DNA of 64,000 bases from Pseudomonas svalbardensis (GCF_030053115.1 NZ_CP125619.1:373001-437000), one strand, 5' to 3'. Shown: positions 46,618 to 56,351, counted from the first letter of the stretch. Notes: a model not told the origin generated them from the letters alone. Translations and numbers: made by a program.

Positions 46618-48297
46618 TTATCGCTCATGCACATAAGTGCCTGGTGCAGCTTCACCTGCCGGATAAGCCTTGTTGCCCAAACTGCCCGGAGACTTCTTCA
46701 GCTTGCCCGAACGCTCGGCTTGCCATGCCTGCCAGTGCAGCCACCAGGAATCGGTGTGCTTGGTGGAGTTTTCTTGCCACTCCTCCGCCTTGACCGGCAT
46801 CTCGGTGCTGGTCATGTAGCGTGATTTCGGATTGCCCGGCGGGTTCAGAATGCTCTGGATATGCCCGCTGCTGGACAGCACGAATTCAACCTTGCCACCG
46901 AACAGTTGCGCCGACTTGTAGCAGGACTTCCATGGGGTGATGTGGTCGTTGGTGCCGGCCAGGGAGTAGATGTCGGCAGTGACCTGCTTCAGATCGATCG
47001 GTGTGCCGCACACTTCCAGTGCATCAGATCGGATCAGTGGGTTGGTTTTGAACATCTCGATCAGGTCGCCGTGGAACGCTGCGGGCAACCGTGTGGTGTC
47101 GTTGTTCCAGAACAGGATGTCGAACACCGGCGGCTCGTTGCCCAGTAGGTAGTTGTTGACCCAGTAGTTCCAGATCAGGTCGTTGGGGCGCATCCAGGCG
47201 AAAATTTTCGCCATGTCGCGGCCTTCCAATACGCCGGCCTGATAGGAGTGGCGCTTGGCGGATTCGAGCGTCTGCTCGTCGACGAATAGTGCTACGTCGC
47301 TGTCCAGGGTGGTGTCCAGCACGCTGACCAGCAGCGTCAGGGCGTTGACCTTGTTCTCGCCGAGCGCGGCGTAGTGGCCCAGCAGGGCGGTGCAGGTGAT
47401 GCCGCCGGAGCAGGCGCCGAGCATGTTGATGTCTTTGCTGCCGGTGATCGAGGTGACCACGTCGACCGCTTCCTTGAGCGCTTCGATGTAGGTCGACAGA
47501 CCCCACTCGCGCTGCTCCTTGGTCGGGTTGCGCCAGCTGACGATGAACGTCTGCACATTGTTGCGCAGGCAGAAGCGCGCCAGGCTCTTGTCCGGGCTGA
47601 GGTCGAAAACATAGAACTTGTTGATCTGCGGTGGCACCACCAGCAGTGGGCGCTCGTGCACTTGCTCGGTGGTCGGCCGGTACTGGATCAGCTCCAGCAC
47701 ATCATTGCGAAACACCACCGCGCCTTCGGTGACGCCCAGGCTCTTGCCGACCTCGAACGCCCCCATGTTGACCTGGCTAGGCATGCCGCCGTTGTGCACC
47801 AGATCCTTGGCCAGATGGGAGAGGCCGTCGAGCAAGCTTTTGCCACCGGTTTCGAAGAAGCGTTTGACCGCCGCCGGGTTGGCCGCACTGTTGGTCGGGG
47901 CCATGGCTTCGGTCATGAGGTTGATCACGAAATGCCCCCGTGCGACGTCCTTGGGCGAGAGGTTGCTGTCGCCGATCCAGTCGTGGAGCTCCTTGCGCCA
48001 CGCCAGGTAAGTTTGCAAATAACGTTTGTAGAGCGGGTTCTGGCTCCAGGCCGGATCGGCGAAGCGACGGTCATCGCTTGTCGGTAGAAGCTCGGATTTG
48101 CCGAACAACACATTCTTCAGTTCAAGACCGAAATGAGCGACATGCCTGGCGCTGTGAATCGGTTGTCTGATGGCCTGCCTAAGCACCATTCGAGCAGAAG
48201 CCAGTAAATCCTTTCCACGCAGCCCAACGACAGGATTCAGCCCCAAGGTGTTTTCCGAGGCCTGATACTTCAAGTCATCGTTATTCTTGTTACTCAT
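46618..48297 (-). CDS. phaC1: Class II PHA synthase 1
   Basis: The 559-residue synthase is the main granule-bound polymerase for medium-chain-length 3-hydroxyacyl-CoA. The catalytic cysteine sits in GACSGG near residue 296, the aspartate in TNDHITPW and the histidine in SSGHIQSILNP. The protein begins MSNKNNDDLKYQASENTLGL as in P. putida. A sigma-54 promoter lies 125 bases upstream, and codons 3-6 form a Hfq/Crc motif. Confidence 0.97.
   Translation of the reverse strand: MSNKNNDDLKYQASENTLGLNPVVGLRGKDLLASARMVLRQAIRQPIHSARHVAHFGLELKNVLFGKSELLPTSDDRRFADPAWSQNPLYKRYLQTYLAWRKELHDWIGDSNLSPKDVARGHFVINLMTEAMAPTNSAANPAAVKRFFETGGKSLLDGLSHLAKDLVHNGGMPSQVNMGAFEVGKSLGVTEGAVVFRNDVLELIQYRPTTEQVHERPLLVVPPQINKFYVFDLSPDKSLARFCLRNNVQTFIVSWRNPTKEQREWGLSTYIEALKEAVDVVTSITGSKDINMLGACSGGITCTALLGHYAALGENKVNALTLLVSVLDTTLDSDVALFVDEQTLESAKRHSYQAGVLEGRDMAKIFAWMRPNDLIWNYWVNNYLLGNEPPVFDILFWNNDTTRLPAAFHGDLIEMFKTNPLIRSDALEVCGTPIDLKQVTADIYSLAGTNDHITPWKSCYKSAQLFGGKVEFVLSSSGHIQSILNPPGNPKSRYMTSTEMPVKAEEWQENSTKHTDSWWLHWQAWQAERSGKLKKSPGSLGNKAYPAGEAAPGTYVHER
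48280..48291 (-). promoter_or_regulatory. Candidate Hfq/Crc CA motif in the first codons of phaC1
   Basis: On the coding strand AACAAGAATAAC contains two AANAANAA matches in codons 3-6. Crc is known to lower PhaC1 synthesis in P. putida through such a site near the start, so the same control is likely here. Confidence 0.6.
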
Positions 48298-48421
48298 CTA
48301 CGACGCTCCATTGTCCTGAGACGAGTACCTGGGTCCAGCTGTGCAGTCCACAGCCAATGCCAGGTACTACTGCTCGGGTGACCGTTAATTCTGCATCGCT
48401 GCTTTTTAGTTCAGAGAGCAC

Positions 48422-48438
48422 TGCAGGTACCTTGCCAG
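48422..48438 (-). promoter_or_regulatory. Sigma-54-type promoter of phaC1
   Basis: On the minus strand CTGGCAAGGTACCTGCA has GG and GC 10 bases apart and matches most of the -24/-12 consensus. Sigma-54 control of phaC1 has been proposed for P. aeruginosa. The start would lie near 48411. An imperfect inverted repeat (GGTACTACTGCTC at 48363 and GAGCACTGCAGGTACC at 48416) overlaps it. Confidence 0.65.
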
Positions 48439-48447
48439 CTCCATTGG

Positions 48448-48461
48448 TTACCCGAGTTTAA
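48448..48461. promoter_or_regulatory. Candidate PhaD-type operator before phaC1
   Basis: TTACCCGAGTTTAA lies 10 bases upstream of the sigma-54 -24 element and resembles the sequence at 41608-41626 before phaI. Support is weak. Confidence 0.28.
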
Positions 48462-48554
48462 TTTTTTTCGCAAGCAGGCCAATCGTCGGCCCGGAAGCGG
48501 AGCATTCAAACAGATGGAATTAGAAAATGCCCTCTAATGAGCGAAAGGCCTGAG

Positions 48555-48926
48555 CTAGAGCATCAGCTTGACGATGGATTCGTTCGGATCACGGGTCTTT
48601 CCGGCGGCTTTGAGTTCGGCAAGATAATCGTTCCAGAGATCCTCTTGGCGCACGCCCAGCTGGTACAGATATTCCCAGGTGAACAGGCCGCTGTCGTGGC
48701 CGTCGTCGAAGGTCAATTTCAGTGCGTACTGACCGGCCGGTTCGACCTTGGTCAGGCCTACGCCGATCTTGCCAAATTGCAGGATAGGTTTGCCGTGACC
48801 CTGGACCTCGGCGGAAGGAGAGTGCACGCGCAGGAACTCGGCGGGCAGGTGATGTTCCTCACCGGACGCGTATTTCAGCGACAGGGTTTTCGAGGCTTTG
48901 TGCAGTTTGATATCGGTGGGGATCAT
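48555..48926 (-). CDS. DUF971 domain protein
   Basis: The 123-residue protein is a single DUF971 domain (the N-terminal domain of gamma-butyrobetaine hydroxylase-like proteins). It begins MIPTDIKLHKASKTLSLKYA and contains EEHHLPAEFLRVHSPSAEVQ and FDDGHDSGLFTWEYLYQLG. The family is suspected of a role in iron-sulfur metabolism, but none is established. It lies downstream of hslVU on the same strand, as in other pseudomonads. The ATG at 48926 excludes an in-frame extension through the REP. Confidence 0.88.
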   Translation of the reverse strand: MIPTDIKLHKASKTLSLKYASGEEHHLPAEFLRVHSPSAEVQGHGKPILQFGKIGVGLTKVEPAGQYALKLTFDDGHDSGLFTWEYLYQLGVRQEDLWNDYLAELKAAGKTRDPNESIVKLML

Positions 48927-48954
48927 GACCGGATGTCCGTCTTGTGCGGAACCT

Positions 48955-49044
48955 TGTGGGAGCGAGCCTGCTCGCGATAGCGGTGCAACAGTCAACACAA
49001 GGGTTGAATGTACCGCTGTCATCGCGAGCAGGCTCGCTCCCACA
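48955..49044. repeat. REP doublet between hslU and the DUF971 gene
   Basis: Arms TGTGGGAGCGAGCCTGCTCG and its complement flank a spacer with extra pairing. It lies 25 bases after the hslU stop and 29 bases before the DUF971 start, inside a same-strand gene pair. Confidence 0.92.
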
Positions 49045-49069
49045 GTTCCACTACATCTGTAAGAGTTGC

Positions 49070-50410
49070 TTACAGGATATAACGGGACAGGTCTTCGTTC
49101 TGCGCCAATTCGCCCAAGTGGCTGTTGACGTAATCGGCGTCGATCACGATCGCTTTGTCGTCGTGGGCACTGGCCAGATCACCGGCGCTGAACGACACCT
49201 CTTCGAGCAGACGCTCAAGCAGCGTGTGCAGGCGACGGGCACCGATATTCTCGGTCTTCTCGTTGACCTGCCAGGCGATCTCGGCAATACGCTTGATGCC
49301 GTCCGGCTGGAACTCGATCACCAGGCCTTCGGTTTTCAGCAGGGCGCAATACTGCTCGGTGAGCGATGCGTGCGGCTCGCTGAGAATGCGTTCGAAGTCT
49401 TCAGGCGTCAGCGCCTTGAGTTCGACACGAATCGGCAGGCGACCTTGCAGCTCAGGCACCAGATCGCTCGGCTTGCTCAGGTGGAACGCACCGGACGCGA
49501 TGAACAGGATGTGGTCGGTCTTGACCATGCCCAGTTTGGTGTTGACGGTGCAGCCTTCGATCAGCGGCAGCAAGTCGCGCTGTACGCCCTCACGGGACAC
49601 GTCGACGCCACCGGTGTTGCCTCGCTTGGCGACCTTGTCGATTTCGTCGATGAACACGATGCCGTGCTGCTCGACCGCTTCCAGCGCCTTGGCCTTCAAC
49701 TCTTCTTCGTTGACCAGGCGACCGGCTTCTTCGTCACGCACCAGTTTCAGCGCTTCCTTGACCTTGATCTTGCGGCTTTTCTTTTTGCCCTTGCCCATGT
49801 TGGCGAACAGGCTCTGCAGCTGGTTGGTCATCTCCTCCATGCCCGGTGGCGCGGAGATATCGACACCGGCCATTTCGGCGACTTCGATTTCGATCTCTTT
49901 GTCATCCAGCTGACCTTCGCGCAGGCGCTTGCGGAACAGCTGACGGGTGTTGGAGTCGGCCGACGGTGCGGCGTCTTCGTTGCTGAAGCCCATGCGTGCC
50001 GGTGGCAGCAGGGCGTCGAGGATGCGTTCTTCGGCGGCGTCTTCGGCGCGGTGGCGAACCTTGGTCATTTCCTGTTCGCGCAACAGTTTGATCGCCGCGT
50101 CAGCCAGGTCACGAATGATCGATTCAACGTCGCGGCCGACATAACCGACTTCGGTGAACTTGGTTGCTTCGACTTTGATGAACGGCGCATTGGCCAGTTT
50201 CGCCAGGCGACGAGCAATCTCGGTTTTACCAACACCGGTCGGGCCGATCATCAGGATGTTCTTGGGGGTCACTTCAACGCGCAGCTCTTCAGGCAGCTGC
50301 ATCCGGCGCCAGCGGTTACGCAGCGCGATGGCGACGGCGCGCTTGGCATCGTCCTGGCCGATGATATGGCGATTGAGTTCGTGGACGATTTCACGGGGAG
50401 TCATGGACAT
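49070..50410 (-). CDS. hslU: HslU, ATPase subunit of the HslUV protease
   Basis: The 446-residue AAA+ unfoldase feeds substrates to HslV. It starts [20 protein letters not shown], has Walker [16 protein letters not shown] near residue 57, the pore motif GYVG, Walker [14 protein letters not shown] near residue 250, and the C-terminal tail SRYIL that inserts into HslV. An I-domain spans about residues 110-240. It is cotranscribed downstream of hslV. Confidence 0.97.
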   Translation of the reverse strand: MSMTPREIVHELNRHIIGQDDAKRAVAIALRNRWRRMQLPEELRVEVTPKNILMIGPTGVGKTEIARRLAKLANAPFIKVEATKFTEVGYVGRDVESIIRDLADAAIKLLREQEMTKVRHRAEDAAEERILDALLPPARMGFSNEDAAPSADSNTRQLFRKRLREGQLDDKEIEIEVAEMAGVDISAPPGMEEMTNQLQSLFANMGKGKKKSRKIKVKEALKLVRDEEAGRLVNEEELKAKALEAVEQHGIVFIDEIDKVAKRGNTGGVDVSREGVQRDLLPLIEGCTVNTKLGMVKTDHILFIASGAFHLSKPSDLVPELQGRLPIRVELKALTPEDFERILSEPHASLTEQYCALLKTEGLVIEFQPDGIKRIAEIAWQVNEKTENIGARRLHTLLERLLEEVSFSAGDLASAHDDKAIVIDADYVNSHLGELAQNEDLSRYIL

Positions 50411-50465
50411 AGTAATTGGCGGTCCTCAAGTAAAAGTGAGCCGTGGCGTGTTGGCCAAAACAGGC

Positions 50466-50996
50466 TTACTCAGCGAGGTCCTGCTCCTCAATGGTGAAGG
50501 TGTGGTTGGTGAATACACAGATGTCGCCGGCGATGCCGAGGGCGGTTTCGACGATTTCCCGGGCCGACAGATCGGTTTTCTTCAGCAGTGCGCTGGCGGC
50601 GGCCTGGGCGAAACCGCCGCCGGAGCCCATGGCGATCAGACCTTCTTCAGGTTCGACCACGTCGCCGTTGCCGGTGATGATCAGAGAGGCGTCTTTGTTC
50701 GCGACCGCGAGCATGGCTTCGAGGCGGCTGAGGGAGCGGTCAGTGCGCCATTCTTTGGCGAGTTCGACAGCGGCGCGAACCAGGTGGCCTTGATGTTTCT
50801 CAAGCTGGCCCTCAAAACGCTCGAAGAGGGTGAAGGCGTCAGCGGTGGCCCCGGCAAAACCGGCGATCACTTGGCCGTGGTACAGGCGGCGAACTTTCTT
50901 CGCGTTGCCTTTCATCACGGTATTGCCGAGAGAAACCTGGCCGTCGCCGCCCATGACGACTTTGCCGTGGCGGCGAACTGAAACGATGGTGGTCAA
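50466..50996 (-). CDS. hslV: HslV, peptidase subunit of the HslUV protease
   Basis: The 176-residue proteasome-like peptidase has its catalytic threonine directly after the initiator ([20 protein letters not shown]), then [15 protein letters not shown] and the [15 protein letters not shown] segment. The start codon is TTG, confirmed by alignment of the N-terminus with other HslV; no alternative in-frame ATG would keep the catalytic Thr. HslVU degrades heat-damaged and regulatory proteins in the cytoplasm. Confidence 0.95.
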   Translation of the reverse strand: MTTIVSVRRHGKVVMGGDGQVSLGNTVMKGNAKKVRRLYHGQVIAGFAGATADAFTLFERFEGQLEKHQGHLVRAAVELAKEWRTDRSLSRLEAMLAVANKDASLIITGNGDVVEPEEGLIAMGSGGGFAQAAASALLKKTDLSAREIVETALGIAGDICVFTNHTFTIEEQDLAE

Positions 50997-51105
50997 GTGA
51001 GAGTCTCCACGCAGCGGGGCGAAAATGCCTTATGCCAACTCATATGGGGGTGGTGGAGCGTATTTCAACTGTAGGACGCGGCGGGGGACGAGCGGTGCGC
51101 GTATT

Positions 51106-51136
51106 GATCGTTCCCACGCAGAGCATGGGAACGATC
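51106..51136. repeat. Short palindromic repeat, GATCGTTCCCACG family
   Basis: GATCGTTCCCA and TGGGAACGATC form an inverted repeat with a loop of about nine bases. It is a second copy of the element at 8500-8531 and lies 10 bases after the end of the SPOR gene, before hslV. Confidence 0.78.
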
Positions 51137-51145
51137 AGTGGAGGG

Positions 51146-51853
51146 TCAGCGGCTTTGGCGTTGTTGTAACAACAGGTTGCTGAACCCGCTGCCGGCCAGT
51201 TGTTTCTGGGCGGTGGTCAGTTGCTCGCGGTTGCTGAACGGTCCGACCAATACCCGATACCAGGTTTCGTCTTTCACGGTGCCGGATTCAACCGCCACAG
51301 CCTGACCGAGCAGGATGATCTGCGCCCGAACCTTGTCCGCATCAGCCTCCTTGCGGAACGAGCCGGCCTGCAGGAAGAACTTGGTCACTGGCGCCGCTTT
51401 GGACACCGGTGGCGCTGGCGGCGGGGTAATCCCGGCCAGTGCCGCCTGAGCCCGCGCGGTATCGATCTTCGCTGCTTGCTCTGGCGTGACCGGCGTCGTC
51501 GGAATGGCCGGCACTTGTGGCGTCGGCAGGGTTTTCTCCGGCACGGCATCCGGCGGCACGATGACTTCCGATTCCGGCAACAGGGTGTAGAAGTCGTACT
51601 TCGGCTTCACCGGTTGCGTCGGGCTCGGCGGGGTCTTGTTGGCCTCGGCGATCTTGGTGGCTTTCTGCTGTTCGATCTTCTCGCGCTTGACGCTCTCGCT
51701 GCCCTTGCCCGGTTCCAGCTTCATCAGGAACACAATAAACGCGCCGACCGTCAGGCCGATGGCCATCCACAGCCAGCCCGGGATCGGTTGCTTTGCAGGA
51801 GCTTGGTAACGGCTGGCGCCACGCTTGGGTGCAGGTTTTTTCTTGGCAGCCAA
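51146..51853 (-). CDS. SPOR-domain membrane protein
   Basis: The 235-residue protein has a short basic N-terminus (RGASRYQAPAKQPIPG), one membrane helix (WLWMAIGLTVGAFIVFL, residues 27-43), a Pro/Lys-rich linker and a C-terminal SPOR domain (FFLQAGSFRKEADADKVRAQ, residues 158-177, to the end). The layout is FtsN-like, and SPOR domains bind septal denuded peptidoglycan. The start is TTG, one base after the argS stop, with GGAG upstream. It may be the FtsN of this organism or a paralogue; a specific assignment is not made. Confidence 0.85.
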   Translation of the reverse strand: MAAKKKPAPKRGASRYQAPAKQPIPGWLWMAIGLTVGAFIVFLMKLEPGKGSESVKREKIEQQKATKIAEANKTPPSPTQPVKPKYDFYTLLPESEVIVPPDAVPEKTLPTPQVPAIPTTPVTPEQAAKIDTARAQAALAGITPPPAPPVSKAAPVTKFFLQAGSFRKEADADKVRAQIILLGQAVAVESGTVKDETWYRVLVGPFSNREQLTTAQKQLAGSGFSNLLLQQRQSR

Positions 51854-51854
51854 C

Positions 51855-53591
51855 TTACATACGCTCCAGAGTTTCCAGACCCAACAGTTCCAGGCCTTGC
51901 TTGAGAGTGCGGCCGGTCAGCGCAGCGAGGCGCAGACGGCTCTGCATTTGCGCTGGGGTGTCGGCGCTGAGGATCGGGCAGTTCTCGTAGAAGCTGGAGA
52001 ACAGGCCGGCAACATCGTACAGGTAGGTGCACAGGATGTGCGGCGTGCCTTTGTCGGAAACGTTGTTCAGCACTTCGCCGAACTGCGCGAGCTTCGCCGC
52101 CAATTCGTGTTCGTGCGCCGCTTCGAGGACGATCTGGCCTTCGACTTCGCTGAAGTCCTTGCCGAGTTTGCGGAACACACCGGCCACGCGGGTGTAGGCG
52201 TACAGCAGGTACGGCGCAGTGTTGCCTTCGAAGTTCAGCATCAGGTCGAAGTTGAAGCTGTAGTCGCTGGTGCGATGCTTGGACAGGTCGGCATACTTCA
52301 CCGCGCCAATGCCCACGACCTTGGCGATGTTGCGCAATTCGTCTTCGGCAAGTGTAGGGTTCTTTTCTTTCACCAGGCTGTAGGCACGTTCCTGGGCTTC
52401 GGTCAGCAGGTCGATCAACTTCACGGTGCCGCCGTCACGGGTCTTGAATGGACGGCCGTCGGCGCCGTTCATGGTGCCGAAGCCCATGTGTTCCATCTCC
52501 ATCGGGTGCGTCACGAAGCCGGCCAGGCGCGCGACCTGGAATACTTGCTGGAAGTGCAGGGCCTGACGCTGGTCGACGAAGTACAGCGCGCGATCAGCCT
52601 TCAACTTGCCGCTACGGTAACGCACGGCCGCCAGGTCGGTGGTGGCGTAGAGGTAGCCACCGTCAGCCTTGACGATGATCACCGGCAGCGGGTCGCCGTC
52701 GGCATTCTTGAACTCGTCGAGGAACACGCACTGGGCGCCGTTGCTTTCGACCAGCAGGCCGGCGGCCTTGAGGTCGTTGACCACGTTGATCAGGTCGTCG
52801 TTGTAGGCGCTTTCACCCATCACGTCAGCCATGGTCAGTTTGACGTTCAGCAGTTCGTAGATTTTCTGGCAGTGCGACAGCGAGATGTCTTTGAACTTGG
52901 TCCACAGCGCCAGGCAGTCCGGGTCGCCGGCTTGCAGCTTGACCACCAGACCACGGGCGCGATCTGCGAACTCTTCGGATTCGTCGAAGCGTTGTTTGGC
53001 CGCACGGTAGAAGTTTTCCAGGTCCGACAGCTCATCGCTGGTGATCGGGTTTTCCTGCAGATACGCCATCAGCATGCCGAACTGGGTGCCCCAGTCGCCG
53101 ACGTGGTTCTGACGGATCACTTCGTCGCCGAGGAATTCCAGTACGCGCGCCACGCCGTCGCCGATGATGGTCGAGCGCAAGTGGCCGACGTGCATCTCTT
53201 TGGCCAGGTTCGGTGCCGACAGGTCGACGACGGTGCGCTGCACCGGGCCGGCCTTACGCACGCCGATGTGCTCGTCGGCCAAAGCGGCGTCCAGGCGAGT
53301 GGCCAGGGCTTGGGTGTTCTGGAAGAAGTTCAGGAAGCCAGGGCCGGCGATTTCGGTCTTGGTGACGTTTTCGTCAGCCGGCAGCGCGGCGATGATTTTC
53401 TCGGCCAGGTCACGCGGCTTCATGCCGGCCGGTTTGGCCAGCATCATCGCGATGTTGCTGGCGAAATCGCCGTGAGTCTTGTCACGGGAGTTTTCCACCT
53501 GGATCGCCGGCGACAGGCCTTCAGGCAACACACCTTCGTTGACGAGTTGGGTGATGGCTTGTTGGATCAGCTGGCGAATGGTGTCTTTCAT
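51855..53591 (-). CDS. argS: Arginyl-tRNA synthetase
   Basis: The 578-residue class I synthetase charges tRNA-Arg. It has the HIGH-type motif [12 protein letters not shown] near residue 130 and the C-terminal tRNA-binding DALR domain ending in [10 protein letters not shown]. The ATG at 53591 ([16 protein letters not shown]) is preferred over the in-frame start at 53612. The SPOR gene follows by one base. Confidence 0.97.
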   Translation of the reverse strand: MKDTIRQLIQQAITQLVNEGVLPEGLSPAIQVENSRDKTHGDFASNIAMMLAKPAGMKPRDLAEKIIAALPADENVTKTEIAGPGFLNFFQNTQALATRLDAALADEHIGVRKAGPVQRTVVDLSAPNLAKEMHVGHLRSTIIGDGVARVLEFLGDEVIRQNHVGDWGTQFGMLMAYLQENPITSDELSDLENFYRAAKQRFDESEEFADRARGLVVKLQAGDPDCLALWTKFKDISLSHCQKIYELLNVKLTMADVMGESAYNDDLINVVNDLKAAGLLVESNGAQCVFLDEFKNADGDPLPVIIVKADGGYLYATTDLAAVRYRSGKLKADRALYFVDQRQALHFQQVFQVARLAGFVTHPMEMEHMGFGTMNGADGRPFKTRDGGTVKLIDLLTEAQERAYSLVKEKNPTLAEDELRNIAKVVGIGAVKYADLSKHRTSDYSFNFDLMLNFEGNTAPYLLYAYTRVAGVFRKLGKDFSEVEGQIVLEAAHEHELAAKLAQFGEVLNNVSDKGTPHILCTYLYDVAGLFSSFYENCPILSADTPAQMQSRLRLAALTGRTLKQGLELLGLETLERM

Positions 53592-53723
53592 GGTGTTCTC
53601 TTTCGACCGCAAGCGCGGCGGCGCCTGGATGCGCTAGTGGAAAAACTGGGCATTATCCGTTGCGAAGACGGGCTTGCCAACTATAGCGGGCAGGTTATGG
53701 ATATGTGGTGACTATTAGGGCCT

Positions 53724-53833
53724 CTTCGCGAGCAAGTCGAATCGTCGCACCGCCGCTCCCACAGTTAATCAGCGGTGTTCATACATTATGTGTCTGGCAC
53801 AAAACCACTGTGGGAGCGGGCTTGCTCGCGAAG
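53724..53833. repeat. REP doublet, first arm degenerate
   Basis: The arm at 53724 (TTCGCGAGCAAG) is interrupted by about 20 unrelated bases before CGCTCCCACAG. The second arm, TGTGGGAGCGGGCTTGCTCG, is complete. It lies between priA and argS, which read in the same direction. Confidence 0.75.
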
Positions 53834-53845
53834 GCGATCTCTAAT

Positions 53846-56065
53846 TCAATACAAATCCACAGGATCGACATCCAGCGACCAACGCACCGCCCGCCCACTC
53901 GGCATTTGCTCCAACACCAGCAGCCAGCTGCTTAATAGTCGATGCAGCGGCGCCCGCGCCGTCGCTTGCAGCAACAACTGCGCACGATAACGCCCGGCCC
54001 GGCGTTCCATTGGCGCCGGCACCGGCCCGAGCAACTCGATCCCGGTCAGGTTCTGTTCGGCCAGCAAGCGCTCGGCCTCGCTGCACGCCTCATCAAGAAA
54101 GCCTTCAGCTTGTCCCGGTTTGTGCGCTTCGGCCCGCAGTAGCGCCAAGTGCGCAAACGGTGGCAGCCCCGCCGAGCGACGTTCGCTCAACGCCTGCTCG
54201 GCAAAGGCGAAGTAGCCCTGTTCAGTCAATTGCACCAGCAGCGGATGGTCGGCCAGGTGCGTCTGGATGATCACTTTGCCCGGCTCTTCAGCGCGTCCCG
54301 CACGCCCGGCAACCTGGACGATCAACTGCGCCATGCGCTCGCTGGCGCGGAAGTCGCCGGAAAACAGCCCGCCGTCGGCATCGAGAATCGATACCAGGGT
54401 CACCCGTGGAAAGTGGTGCCCTTTGGCAAGCATTTGCGTGCCCACCAGAATGCACGGTTGGCCCTTCTGGATGGTCGCGAACAGTTGATTCATCGCGTCT
54501 TTGCGCGAAGTGCTGTCGCGGTCGACCCGCAGCACCGGGACGTCCGGGAATAGAATCCCCAGCCGTTCCTCGGCGCGCTCGGTGCCGGCGCCGACTGGCC
54601 GCAAATCGACCTTGCCGCATTTCGGGCAATGGCGAGGGACGCGTTCGACGTAGCCACAATGGTGACAACGCAGTTCGCCGGAGCGCTGGTGCACGGTCAT
54701 GCGCGCATCGCAGCGCTGGCACTCGGACATCCAGCCGCAGTCGTGACACAGCAAGGTCGGGGCAAAACCGCGACGGTTGAGGAACACCAACACTTGTTGG
54801 CCAGCGGCCAGCGTCTGGCCGATGGCCTGCTGCATCGGCCCGGAAATGCCGCTGTCCAGTGGGCGGCTTTTCACGTCCAGGCGCAGGAAACGCGGTTGCT
54901 TGGCGCCACCGGCACGCTCGTTTAATCGCAGGAGGCCATAACGACCGGTGTAGGCGTTGTGCAGGCTTTCCAGCGAAGGCGTGGCGGAGCCGAGGACAAT
55001 CGGAATGTTTTCCTGGCGTGCGCGCACCAGTGCCAGGTCGCGGGCGTGATAGCGCAGGCCTTCCTGCTGTTTATAGGAACCGTCGTGCTCTTCATCGATG
55101 ATGATCAGGCCGGGGTTCTTCATCGGCGTGAACAGTGCCGAGCGGGTGCCAATAATGATGTCGGCGTCACCGTCCCGGGCGGCGAGCCAGGCTTCGAGGC
55201 GCTCGCGGTCGTTGACCGCCGAGTGAATCAGCGCGATGCGTGCATTGAAGCGCTGCTCGAAGCGCGCCAGGGTCTGCGGGCCGAGGTTGATCTCCGGGAT
55301 CAGCACCAGCGCTTGTTTGCCAGCCTCGAGCGTTTCGCGGATCAGCTGCAAATAGACTTCGGTCTTGCCACTGCCGGTGACGCCGGCCAGCAGGAACGCG
55401 TGATAACTGTCGAACCCGGCGCGAATCGCCTCATAGGCCGCACGCTGCTCCGGGTTGAGCGGCAGTTCCGGCTGCGCCAGCCAGTGTTCGTGGCGGGCGC
55501 CGGGGGCGTGCTTGCGGATTTCGACTTGCACCAGATCCTTGGCCAGCAGCAAATCCAGGCTGTCCTTGCTCAGCATCAGTTTGCTCAACAACTGATGAGC
55601 GACGCCGTGGGGATGTTGGGCGAGGGTCGCCAGGGCCTCCCGTTGACGCGGGGCGCGAGCGATGCGCGGGTCATCAAGGCTGGCGCCGGGCGCGGCGGAC
55701 CAGAAGCGTTCCTGCCGTGCTTCGGCCAGTTCGCCTTGTCGCAACAGTACCGGCAGCGCCCAGCTCAACGTGTCGCCGAGGCTGTGCTGGTAATACTGGG
55801 AGGTCCACAGGCACAGTTTGAACAGCGCTGGCGGCAGGGGCGGGGTGGCATCGAGCAGGGCCAGGGCCGGCTTGAGCTTTTCTACCGGCACTTCGCTGTG
55901 ATCGGTCACCTCCACCAGAATCCCGATCATCTCCCGTCGGCCGAACGGCACCCGCAGGCGCATGCCCGGCTGCAACTGGGCACGCAGGATTCCGGCCGGG
56001 GCACGGTAATCGAACAGGCGGCGCAGGGGCGAAGGCAGGGCGAGGCGCAAAATGGCGTCGGGCAC
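53846..56065 (-). CDS. priA: Primosomal replication protein N', helicase PriA
   Basis: The 739-residue helicase restarts stalled replication forks. It has Walker A GVTGSGKTEVYLQ near residue 229, the DEEH box IIIDEEHDGSYKQQ near residue 323, and a zinc region of eight cysteines between LLCHDCGWMSEC and HCPKCGKVDLR around residues 436-482. The start is GTG. The N-terminal DNA-binding domain (LRLALPSPLRRLFDYRAPAG) is complete. Confidence 0.97.
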   Translation of the reverse strand: MPDAILRLALPSPLRRLFDYRAPAGILRAQLQPGMRLRVPFGRREMIGILVEVTDHSEVPVEKLKPALALLDATPPLPPALFKLCLWTSQYYQHSLGDTLSWALPVLLRQGELAEARQERFWSAAPGASLDDPRIARAPRQREALATLAQHPHGVAHQLLSKLMLSKDSLDLLLAKDLVQVEIRKHAPGARHEHWLAQPELPLNPEQRAAYEAIRAGFDSYHAFLLAGVTGSGKTEVYLQLIRETLEAGKQALVLIPEINLGPQTLARFEQRFNARIALIHSAVNDRERLEAWLAARDGDADIIIGTRSALFTPMKNPGLIIIDEEHDGSYKQQEGLRYHARDLALVRARQENIPIVLGSATPSLESLHNAYTGRYGLLRLNERAGGAKQPRFLRLDVKSRPLDSGISGPMQQAIGQTLAAGQQVLVFLNRRGFAPTLLCHDCGWMSECQRCDARMTVHQRSGELRCHHCGYVERVPRHCPKCGKVDLRPVGAGTERAEERLGILFPDVPVLRVDRDSTSRKDAMNQLFATIQKGQPCILVGTQMLAKGHHFPRVTLVSILDADGGLFSGDFRASERMAQLIVQVAGRAGRAEEPGKVIIQTHLADHPLLVQLTEQGYFAFAEQALSERRSAGLPPFAHLALLRAEAHKPGQAEGFLDEACSEAERLLAEQNLTGIELLGPVPAPMERRAGRYRAQLLLQATARAPLHRLLSSWLLVLEQMPSGRAVRWSLDVDPVDLY

Positions 56066-56111
56066 GCGGGGGGATCTCGATCAGCGGAAAAAAAACAGCA
56101 GGGCCAAGACC

Positions 56112-56201
56112 TGTGGGAGCGAGCCTGCTCGCGAAGAGGGAGTGTCTGTCAGCATTCATGTCGTCTGACACACCGCTTTCGCGAGCAGGCTCGCTCCCAC
56201 A
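56112..56201. repeat. REP doublet between priA and rpmE
   Basis: Arms TGTGGGAGCGAGCCTGCTCG and its complement flank a spacer with further pairing of GTGTCTGTCAG and CTGACACAC. It lies in the divergent gap upstream of both genes, about 50 bases before the rpmE promoter. Confidence 0.93.
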
Positions 56202-56253
56202 GGGACGGCGCTTTGGGCCGGGAGCCTAGCAGACGGTCGGTGTAAGGGACAGC

Positions 56254-56281
56254 TTGCGTGATTGCAAAGGTCTGGTAGAAT
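56254..56281 (+). promoter_or_regulatory. Sigma-70-type promoter of rpmE
   Basis: TTGCGT at 56254 and TAGAAT at 56276 are separated by 16 bases. Transcription would start near 56288, leaving a leader of about 64 bases. Confidence 0.5.
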
Positions 56282-56287
56282 CCGCGG

Positions 56288-56351
56288 CCTAATTATGTGC
56301 GGTATTCAACAATAGTGTTGAGTGGCGGCACACTAGCCTGAGGAATACACC
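56288..56351 (+). promoter_or_regulatory. rpmE 5' leader with hairpin, possible L31 autoregulatory element
   Basis: The leader contains the stem TCAACA/TGTTGA with loop ATAG at 56306-56321, and GGCGGCAC just before the ribosome site. Leaders of this kind are reported for L31 in gamma-proteobacteria, but I cannot confirm a family match here. Confidence 0.35.

Noticed and set aside
51825..53711. Open frame of 628 codons on the plus strand across argS
   Set aside because: Antisense to argS, which has full family motifs; the frame is rich in Val, Gln, His and Gly and matches no family I know.
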